Assembly (NCBI GenBank): GCA_018897395.1 | Contig: JAHIKV010000054.1 | Location: 1-19,652, forward strand | Direction of reading: 5' to 3' | Length of the DNA stretch: 19,652 bases | Source: Planctomycetota bacterium | GTDB taxonomy: Bacteria > Planctomycetota > Planctomycetia > Pirellulales > Thermoguttaceae | Notes under the pieces: generated by a model | Told to the model about the DNA's origin: nothing | Seen by the model: the letters and a program-made list of their open reading frames with translations, nothing else | Database searches by the model: none | Part shown: positions 13,921-19,652 of the stretch, one piece after another | How positions within the stretch are numbered: the first letter of the stretch is position 1 | Layout: each line of letters begins with the position of its first letter | Translations under genes and position numbers: made by a program

Positions 13921-15315
13921 TTAGAACCCGTACTTTGCCACGAATTCGCAGCGGACCGAATCGCCCGGCAGCCGGTCGGCGTAGAGCGTCTTCCAGGAAC
14001 TGACTTCCATGCCGATCCAGAACTTGTCGGTCAGATCGTAAGCCAGGTTGCCGAAGTAGCACTGGTTGAAGTTTCTCTGACCGGCGGCGACGTCGTTGTT
14101 GTTCGGATCGTCTACGGAGTATCCGACGTGGCTGTGCAGGCTCGGGGTCCAATCGAACCAGACCTCGAACCATCCGCCCGTGCTGCGGATCGGATTGAGA
14201 GTAATCGGGTTGATTCCCTGTCCGATGCCGCCGAGGAAGGCGCCGAGGTTTTCGCCGGTGAACCATTCTCCCTGGAATCCGAGCCGTTCGGTAAGCGGGA
14301 TGCGGAGATCGACGTTGCCCGACCAGGTGCGGCGTTGGTTGTTCGCGCCGAGGACGACGTGATCGAATTGCTCTTCGCCCACGTGGCCTGAGGCGCCGAC
14401 GGTGATCGGCAGGCAACCTTTACCGCGCTGGCCGATGGTCCAACCGGCGCGTCCCTCGATGATCGGCCAATTGGGCGCCTCGCCGTTGATGACGTTGTTG
14501 CCGTCCTCGAACACTTGCTGGTTGGCCGAGAGTTGGGCGGTCAGCAGCGAGACGTCGGAAAACGCCAGGTATCGTTCGCCGCGGACCTGTGCCCGACGGT
14601 AGCCGATGTTGCCGGCGTCCCAGGCGACCGAGTACATCAACATTCCTGGCAATAACGGCGAGATCACGTCCCACGTCTGTCCGACCAGGAAGCGGAACTC
14701 CTCGTTCTTCATTTCGAGGTAGGCGTGGCGCAACATGACGGTCGGCTTGTTTTCCGTCGAGAGGAGGCTGTTCTGAAAATCGACCTCCACCTTTCCGCCG
14801 CTCGGCGCACAGAAGAAGAAGGGAATCCGCGGACCGCTGATGTCGACTCCCAACCGCGTGTTGCGGGCGTCGACGATGAACTCGCCCTCGTTGGACGTGT
14901 CGGCCGAATGAACGAACAGCGTGTAGGAGCCGGGCGTGGTCCGCTGGGTCGAGTAGACCATATTGCCCCATAATAGCCCGTAAGGAACGATCTTGAAATC
15001 GCCCTTTTTCCAGGCCAGCTTCTTCATCTCGCTGCGCAGCTCTTCCAAGGTGAAGTAATCTCCGCCGTCGGCCTCCGGGGCGACCATCGTGGATGACATG
15101 CCGGCGGGCGTTGCGTCGACCGCGGGGAGCCGGACCGGATGCTCGCGCAGCCACTCAACCTCCGCCCGAAGGGTCTGCGTCTCGGCCTCCAACCGGTTCA
15201 GCCGGGCGGCAAGATCATCCGAATGCCCAAAATACGGCGGGCTGGGCGCCTGTGCAAAAAGAGTCCCGGAAAGGCAAAACACCAACGCCACGGTCGGCAG
15301 GGTTCGGTTCATCAT
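13921..15315 (-). CDS. DcaP-like outer-membrane porin
   Basis: The 464-residue protein has a signal peptide (MNRTLPTVALVFCLSGTLFAQA; the second ATG at 15312 is an equally good start), a short coiled coil (about 34-60, DDLAARLNRLEAETQTLRAE), then a beta-rich body. The pattern 'GRIPF..APSGGKVEVDFQ', 'LRHAYLEM....FRFLVGQTWDVISPLLPGML' and 'NIGYRRAQVRGE' matches DcaP-family trimeric porins. In these, a periplasmic coiled coil precedes a 16-stranded barrel. The last residue is Phe (VAKYGF), the usual BAM recognition end of outer-membrane barrels. It should pass small, often acidic, solutes. AGGA about 12 nt before the first ATG is a weak ribosome site. It is convergent with hemC and divergent from the sugar-transferase gene. 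Family assignment is good; substrate unknown. Confidence 0.82.
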   Translation of the reverse strand: MMNRTLPTVALVFCLSGTLFAQAPSPPYFGHSDDLAARLNRLEAETQTLRAEVEWLREHPVRLPAVDATPAGMSSTMVAPEADGGDYFTLEELRSEMKKLAWKKGDFKIVPYGLLWGNMVYSTQRTTPGSYTLFVHSADTSNEGEFIVDARNTRLGVDISGPRIPFFFCAPSGGKVEVDFQNSLLSTENKPTVMLRHAYLEMKNEEFRFLVGQTWDVISPLLPGMLMYSVAWDAGNIGYRRAQVRGERYLAFSDVSLLTAQLSANQQVFEDGNNVINGEAPNWPIIEGRAGWTIGQRGKGCLPITVGASGHVGEEQFDHVVLGANNQRRTWSGNVDLRIPLTERLGFQGEWFTGENLGAFLGGIGQGINPITLNPIRSTGGWFEVWFDWTPSLHSHVGYSVDDPNNNDVAAGQRNFNQCYFGNLAYDLTDKFWIGMEVSSWKTLYADRLPGDSVRCEFVAKYGF

Positions 15316-15486
15316 AGTTGTCGCATCCTGTCTTTATGGAAAAAGCCCCATACCCATTCAATACGGTATCGTCCAAACAAGCATTAAACTTGATAATTCA
15401 AGCAAGATAGGAGGTCTTGCTGCGGGCGTGACCTATTGTTGATTGTTCACTTAATTCTCGCTTTCAATCAGAAACATCTTGCGCCC

Positions 15487-16893
15487 ATGTCCAGCCGTCG
15501 CCAAATTCATCAACACTGGTCATTACTGGGGTTATGGTATCGCCTGGCCGACGCCCTCTGTATTGCCCTCGGATTGATAATCTCACTTCAGCGAGGATTG
15601 ACGACCACCGCGAATCTTTACGTAACCGTCGCCGCCGTTGCGAGCGTCGTTTTTTACCTGGTGGCCGAAGCAGGCGGCCTGTACCGAAGTTGGCGGGGGG
15701 TCTCGGTGCATCGTGAATTGGCCGGCGCGCTGGCCTGTTGGGGATGCACCTTGATGGCGCTGTTGATGTTGGGTTTTCTCACCAAACACACCGCCCAGTT
15801 TTCGCGGATTTCGATGGTTACGTGGTTCGTCGTAACTCCGGCGATGATGATCGTCGCGCGGATCGCCACCCGCGGCGTTCAGCGCGCCCTGCGGTCGCTG
15901 GGCTACAACATGCGGACGTTCGCCATCGTGGGCGTCAATGAACTCGGGTTCCAGTTGGCGCGGAACATCGAGGCTTCGCCCGAGATGGGCCTCTCGTTGG
16001 CGGGCTTCTTCGACGATCGGCCCCAACGGCGGAACCCCGAGATTCCCGCCGAGTTGGGCCGCCGCGTGGGGTCGATCCAGGACCTGGTCGATCAGGCCCG
16101 ATCGGGGGCTATCGACCGCATCTTCTTCACCTTTCCCATGCGCGCCGAGGATCGCATCCGCGGTGTGCTCGACAAGCTGGGCGACACCACGGCCTCGGTC
16201 TATATCGTGCCCGATTTCTTCGTCTTCCAACTGCTCCACTCGCGTTGGACCGACATCCTCGGCCTGCCGGCCGTGAGCGTGTTCGACAGCCCGCTGTACG
16301 GCATCGACGGGCTGGCGAAACGACTCAGCGACGTCGTTTTCGGCAGTCTGTTCCTGTTGTTGGCCGCGGCGCCGATGGCGGTCATAGCGGCCGCGATCAA
16401 GCTCACCTCGCCGGGGCCGGTCTTTTTCCGCCAGCGGCGCTACGGGCTGGACGGCCGCGAAATCCGCGTCTGGAAGTTCCGCACGATGAAAGTCTGCGAG
16501 GACGGGCCGCAGGCGGTGCAGGCCGTCCAAAACGATCCACGCGTCACCCCACTGGGCGCGATCCTGCGCAATACCTCGTTGGACGAACTGCCGCAATTGT
16601 TCAACGTGCTGGGCGGCAGCATGTCGTTGGTCGGTCCCCGCCCGCATCCCAACGCGCTGAACGAAGAGTTCCGCGCACGGATCGGGGGCTACATGCTCCG
16701 ACACAAGGTTAAGCCCGGCATCACCGGCCTGGCCCAAGTCAACGGCGCGCGCGGCGAGACCGAATCGCCCGAGAAGATGAAAAAACGCATCGAATACGAC
16801 CACTGCTACATCCGCGAGTGGTCGCTGTGGATGGACTTGAAGATATTATTGAAAACCGTGTTTGTGGTGTTGTCCAGGAAGAACGCGTATTAG
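15487..16893 (+). CDS. Polyprenyl-phosphate sugar-1-phosphate transferase (WcaJ-type)
   Basis: From the ATG at 15487 the protein has 468 residues, matching WcaJ-like enzymes. An upstream TTG at 15436 would add 17 residues with no family support. Four N-terminal membrane helices (about 14-35, 43-63, 78-98, 108-126) precede a cytoplasmic CoA-binding-like domain (about 138-250) and a fifth hydrophobic segment (about 288-308). The bacterial sugar transferase domain follows with WKFRTMK, LRNTSLDELPQLFNVL, MSLVGPRPHP and KPGITGLAQVNGARG. It moves a hexose-1-phosphate, usually glucose or galactose, to undecaprenyl phosphate and starts an exopolysaccharide or capsule repeat unit. The next gene is a glycosyltransferase on the same strand, 227 bp downstream across a nested repeat. 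Sugar specificity cannot be read from sequence. Confidence 0.92.
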   Translation: MSSRRQIHQHWSLLGLWYRLADALCIALGLIISLQRGLTTTANLYVTVAAVASVVFYLVAEAGGLYRSWRGVSVHRELAGALACWGCTLMALLMLGFLTKHTAQFSRISMVTWFVVTPAMMIVARIATRGVQRALRSLGYNMRTFAIVGVNELGFQLARNIEASPEMGLSLAGFFDDRPQRRNPEIPAELGRRVGSIQDLVDQARSGAIDRIFFTFPMRAEDRIRGVLDKLGDTTASVYIVPDFFVFQLLHSRWTDILGLPAVSVFDSPLYGIDGLAKRLSDVVFGSLFLLLAAAPMAVIAAAIKLTSPGPVFFRQRRYGLDGREIRVWKFRTMKVCEDGPQAVQAVQNDPRVTPLGAILRNTSLDELPQLFNVLGGSMSLVGPRPHPNALNEEFRARIGGYMLRHKVKPGITGLAQVNGARGETESPEKMKKRIEYDHCYIREWSLWMDLKILLKTVFVVLSRKNAY

Positions 16894-16898
16894 CAAAA

Positions 16899-17115
16899 AG
16901 GGATTAGGGATTAGGGGATCGGGGTATACCTTGTTCCCACGCTCCGCGTGGGAACACACTGCCCGGACGCTCCGCGTCCGACGCGAAACGTGAAGTATTT
17001 AACTTGATTTCGTGGGTCGCGCGAATGGACGCAGAGCGTCCAACAAGTGCGTTCCCACGCGGAGCGTGGGAACGAGCGTTTTCCCGAACCCCGAACCCCC
17101 TAATCCCTAATCCCT
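16899..17115. repeat. 217-bp three-layer nested inverted repeat
   Basis: Outer arms AGGGATTAGGGATTAGGGG (16899-16917) and its exact reverse complement (17097-17115). Middle arms: a 23-bp palindrome-like block at 16933-16955 (GTTCCCACGC..GCGTGGGAAC) and its exact reverse complement at 17051-17073. Inner arms: GGACGCTCCGCGTCC (16965-16979) and GGACGCAGAGCGTCC (17027-17041), complementary with one mismatch. The ~47-bp centre is AT-richer. Each middle and inner block is also a hairpin by itself. It fills the gap between the sugar transferase and the glycosyltransferase and ends 5 bp before the latter's ATG. Confidence 0.93.
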
Positions 17116-17120
17116 CTACC

Positions 17121-18356
17121 ATGCCTCCCACCGACAACCTCCAATATCCCGCGTTTTCGCCGCTTGTGCTGCCGCCGACCGTTGCGCCGCCGGCCGCCGC
17201 GCCGAAACCGGCGCCGACCGAAACGGTCCGCGTGCTGCACGTAATCAACGGCGATCATTACGCCGGGGCCGAACGGGTGCAAGACCTGCTGGCGAAATGC
17301 CTGCCCGAGTTCGGCTACTCCGCCGGATTCGCCTGCTTGAAACTCGACAAGTTTTACGCCATGCGCCAGACGCGCGACGCGCCGCTGTTCGACGTGCCGA
17401 TGCGAACGAGGCTCGATCTACGGGCGGCAACTAAGGTGGCGAGAATCGTACGCGAGGGGGGCTATCGGATTCTGCACGGACATACGGTCCGATCGGCGCT
17501 GGTCGGCAGCGCGGCCTCGGTGCTGACCGGCGTCCCGCTGGTGTATCACGCGCATAGCCCCACCACGAACGATACCACCCGCCGCTGGCGGAACCGGCTC
17601 AATGGCGCCGTCGAGCGGATGTGTCTGCGGCGCGTATCGCGTGTGGTCGCCGTCTCTCAAGCGATGGCCGAGCACGTCGCGCGAGAGGGCTTCGACCCGG
17701 AGCGGATCGCGGTCGTTCCCAACGGCGTGCCCCGGCTTGCCGCGCTCCCAATTCGCTCGACGCCGCGCGGACGTTGGAAATTGGGCGTAGTGGCGCTGTT
17801 TCGGCCGCGGAAGGGGATCGAAGTCCTCATCGAAGCGATGGCCCGGCTCCACCGGGAGGGAATTCCCGTTCGGTTGCGGGCGGTCGGCACGTTCGAGTCG
17901 CCCGAGTATGAAGCGGAAATTACCGCCCAACTGCAACGACTCGGGCTGACCGAACACGTCGCATGGACGGGCTTCGCCCGCGACGTGACGGCCGAACTGC
18001 GGAAAATGGACTTGCTCCTGCTGCCCAGCCTTTTTGGCGAGGGGCTGCCGATGGTCGTGCTCGAGGCGATGGCGGCGGGCGTACCCGTGGTCGCCACGCG
18101 GGTATCCGGCGTCCCCGAGGCGATCCGTCACGGCCGCGACGGAGTGTTGACCGATCCCGGCGATCCCGACGCGCTGGCCCGGGCAATCGCCGCGGTCATC
18201 AATGGACAGTATGATTGGCCGGCGATGCGCGCCAGTGCGTTCGAGCGTCAAACCCGGCTGTTTTCCGATCGCGTCATGGCCGAGGGAGTGGCCGCGGTGT
18301 ATAATGAAGTCCTTAACGAACGGCCCCGGAACAACTCTCCGGAATATTCGCCGTAA
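17121..18356 (+). CDS. GT4-family glycosyltransferase
   Basis: From the ATG at 17121 the protein has 411 residues. An upstream in-frame start at 17004 only translates the repeat. After a Pro/Ala-rich leader (1-34) the GT-B N-domain starts VRVLHVINGDHYAGAER (36-52), followed by HGHTVRSALVG and YHAHSP. The C-domain has ALFRPRKGIEVLIEAM (225-240) with the phosphate-contacting Arg228/Lys231 region, and the EX7E motif EGLPMVVLE (307-315). This is typical of retaining GT4 enzymes that add a nucleotide-sugar unit to a lipid-linked or cell-surface glycan on the cytoplasmic side. Together with the upstream polyprenyl-phosphate sugar transferase it suggests polysaccharide assembly. Donor and acceptor are unknown. 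No Shine-Dalgarno site is present because the nested repeat abuts the ATG. Confidence 0.92.
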   Translation: MPPTDNLQYPAFSPLVLPPTVAPPAAAPKPAPTETVRVLHVINGDHYAGAERVQDLLAKCLPEFGYSAGFACLKLDKFYAMRQTRDAPLFDVPMRTRLDLRAATKVARIVREGGYRILHGHTVRSALVGSAASVLTGVPLVYHAHSPTTNDTTRRWRNRLNGAVERMCLRRVSRVVAVSQAMAEHVAREGFDPERIAVVPNGVPRLAALPIRSTPRGRWKLGVVALFRPRKGIEVLIEAMARLHREGIPVRLRAVGTFESPEYEAEITAQLQRLGLTEHVAWTGFARDVTAELRKMDLLLLPSLFGEGLPMVVLEAMAAGVPVVATRVSGVPEAIRHGRDGVLTDPGDPDALARAIAAVINGQYDWPAMRASAFERQTRLFSDRVMAEGVAAVYNEVLNERPRNNSPEYSP

Positions 18357-18359
18357 AAG

Positions 18360-18438
18360 AATAGCCGGGGGCTAACAGCCCCCGGAGGGGAATCGTGCAA
18401 TTCGAGCACATTCCGGGGGCTGTTAGCCCCCGGCTATT
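18360..18438. repeat. 79-bp element with perfect 26-bp inverted arms, each itself a hairpin
   Basis: The left arm 18360-18385 (AATAGCCGGGGGCTAACAGC then CCCCGG) is the exact reverse complement of the right arm 18413-18438. The centre is 27 bp (18386-18412). Within each arm CCGGGGGCT pairs with AGCCCCCGG around AAC or GTT, so the element can form one long hairpin or two short ones. It begins 4 bp after the glycosyltransferase stop. It could act as a terminator-like structure, but its form is that of a mobile REP pair. Confidence 0.93.
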
Positions 18439-18477
18439 GTGAAGTTGATTTTCCGACGATCAATAAACGAACACCTC

Positions 18478-19641
18478 ATGGAAAAATCTCTCGATCGAAA
18501 ACTCGCCCGAATCGCGGCCGACCCCTCCTGCCGCGACTTCATCCTGGCCGACGCCAAGGACGCGGACATGGCGTACGGGCTCTCCGCGCCGGGCCGCAGC
18601 CCCGAGCATTACGCCGCCGAGGCTCACTTTCGAACGCTCGACGAGTATCGCCAACTTATGCGGGAAATCGTCGCCCAGGGGTTGGTCGACGTCATGTTGA
18701 CCAGTGCCAGCACGAACGAGGTGCTCGCAATCCACAAGCGGTTGTTCGACAACAGCCCCGTTACCTCGGCGGTCCGCGCGAACGACGCGACCGACATCTG
18801 GCTCGCCGGCTGCGGCGGGCGATACGCCGAACAGCCGTCGCGCCCCTTCCGCACGGCCACGATCGATCACATCCAATGCGGCAAGGCCCAATGCTCGCCC
18901 GACGAACGCCGCTTGGGCGCCGACCTGGGGCTATACTCCGTCACCTTCAACAACGACGTGGAGTTGGACCATCGCACGCTGGAGGCCTACAAGGCGTTTC
19001 GCATCGAGGCCGAATCGAAGGGGTTCCGGCATTTCCTCGAAGTGTTCGACCCGAATGCCCCGGCGCATCCGCCGGCCGACGCGGGCCGCTTCGTCACCGA
19101 TCACATCGTCCGCGCCTTGGCCGGAGTTACCAGCCGGGGGCGGCCGCAGTTTCTGAAGATCGCCTACCACGGCCCGGCGGCGATGGAGGCGCTGGCCCGC
19201 TACGACCGCTCGCTGGTGGTGGGCATCCTCGGCGGCTCGGCCGGCACCACCTTCGACGCCTTCCAGATGCTTTGGGAAGCGAAGAAGTACGGCGCCCGTG
19301 TCGCGCTCTACGGCCGGAAGATCAACAACGCCGAGCATCAGTTGAGCTTCATCGAACACCTCCGCGCGGTGGCCGACGATCGGATGGAGCCGGCGGAGGC
19401 GGTCAAGTCGTATCACGGCGCATTGCAGCGGCTGGGCATCCATCCGCACCGTTCGTTGGCCGACGACCTGCAACGTACCGAAACGGCATCGAGCTACGGC
19501 GGCAAGCCCTCTTCCGTCCACAAGCCTCGCCCATCGCAACCCGCCTCGACTCAATCGGCCGAAATGCCCGACTTCAGCAAGATGACCCAGGCCGAGAAGG
19601 TCCAGTGGAACCTCGATCGCTGGAAGCGGATCGTGGGGTGA
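18478..19641 (+). CDS. Class I aldolase-like (DeoC/FbaB-type) TIM-barrel protein of unknown substrate
   Basis: From the ATG at 18478 the protein has 387 residues. A GTG at 18439 would start inside the preceding repeat and is less likely. The order of strands resembles class I aldolases: FILADAKDADM near the start, then VMLTSAST, IDHIQCG, LYSVTFNND, FLEVFDP, FLKIAYHG (Lys227, in the position of a Schiff-base lysine) and VVGILGGSAGTTFDAFQMLWEAKKYGARVALYGRKI, a phosphate-binding-loop-like end as in FbaB/LsrF. A proline/serine-rich linker (341-363) and a short C-terminal motif PDFSKMTQAEKVQWNLDRWKRI follow. A sugar-phosphate aldolase activity is inference; I cannot name the substrate. It lies after the glycosyltransferase on the same strand with a hairpin element between. 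Confidence 0.6.
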   Translation: MEKSLDRKLARIAADPSCRDFILADAKDADMAYGLSAPGRSPEHYAAEAHFRTLDEYRQLMREIVAQGLVDVMLTSASTNEVLAIHKRLFDNSPVTSAVRANDATDIWLAGCGGRYAEQPSRPFRTATIDHIQCGKAQCSPDERRLGADLGLYSVTFNNDVELDHRTLEAYKAFRIEAESKGFRHFLEVFDPNAPAHPPADAGRFVTDHIVRALAGVTSRGRPQFLKIAYHGPAAMEALARYDRSLVVGILGGSAGTTFDAFQMLWEAKKYGARVALYGRKINNAEHQLSFIEHLRAVADDRMEPAEAVKSYHGALQRLGIHPHRSLADDLQRTETASSYGGKPSSVHKPRPSQPASTQSAEMPDFSKMTQAEKVQWNLDRWKRIVG

Positions 19642-19652
19642 CATGAAGGGTG

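Noticed and set aside
15409..15415. A perfect AGGAGGT Shine-Dalgarno sequence before the sugar-transferase gene
   Set aside because: Start codons at the right distance lead to stops within a few codons, and it is about 20 nt from the nearest in-frame TTG and 71 nt from the supported ATG. It is probably fortuitous.
17004..17120. N-terminal extension of the glycosyltransferase starting at 17004
   Set aside because: The added 39 residues only translate the nested repeat (SAFPRGAWERAF). The glycosyltransferase fold begins well after the ATG at 17121.
19643..19652. Possible next gene starting ATGAAGGGTG at the right edge
   Set aside because: Only three codons are visible, which is not enough to support a gene.

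Overview
This 19.65-kb window comes from a GC-rich, Gram-negative-type bacterium, most likely a member of Planctomycetota (probably Pirellulales). The lineage call is inference. It rests on the gene style: a Tat-exported Gfo/Idh/MocA oxidoreductase, an HtrA-like protease with a degenerate second trypsin-like domain, a long secreted leucine-rich-repeat protein, a tyrosine recombinase with two 'GQWAK..YFG.W.(N/D)PDAALA' arm repeats, a DcaP-like porin, weak or absent Shine-Dalgarno sites, and intergenic gaps packed with palindromic repeats.

Layout. Positions 1-347 (minus) hold the N-terminus of a DNA methyltransferase that runs off the left edge. Positions 573-2861 (minus) encode a UvrD/Rep/PcrA-type helicase interrupted in frame by four copies of a palindromic element. 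Plus-strand genes follow: a secreted HtrA-like protease with a 140-residue Lys/Ala/Glu coiled-coil tail (3102-5282), a Tat-exported Gfo/Idh/MocA oxidoreductase (5377-6633) and a secreted LRR protein (6709-7899). A lone tyrosine recombinase (7708-9279, minus) overlaps the LRR gene tail to tail and sits next to a tRNA-Arg(ACG) gene (9428-9501). Next come a Tat-exported protein resembling a TIM-barrel glycoside hydrolase (9872-11710), a DUF502 membrane protein (11902-12798), hemC (12937-13851), a convergent DcaP-like porin (13921-15315, minus), a polyprenyl-phosphate sugar-1-phosphate transferase (15487-16893), a GT4 glycosyltransferase (17121-18356) and an aldolase-like TIM-barrel protein (18478-19641).

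How it works together. This is mostly chromosomal housekeeping and envelope biology. hemC serves tetrapyrrole synthesis. The sugar transferase and glycosyltransferase form a small exopolysaccharide-type pair. The HtrA-like protein, porin, LRR protein and Tat-exported proteins act in or beyond the periplasm. No complete multi-gene mobile or defence system is visible. The methyltransferase and recombinase are the only accessory-type genes.

The most unusual signal is the repeat landscape. At least five families of palindromic element occupy nearly every gap. One family, with 24-bp arms and a 27-bp centre (75 bp in total), lies inside the helicase coding sequence as one single copy and one three-unit tandem array with an exact 63-bp period. 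It contains no stop codon in any of six frames and preserves the reading frame. It behaves like a protein-tolerated selfish palindrome, analogous in concept to Rickettsia palindromic elements. Another element's terminal TTTAG supplies the helicase stop codon.
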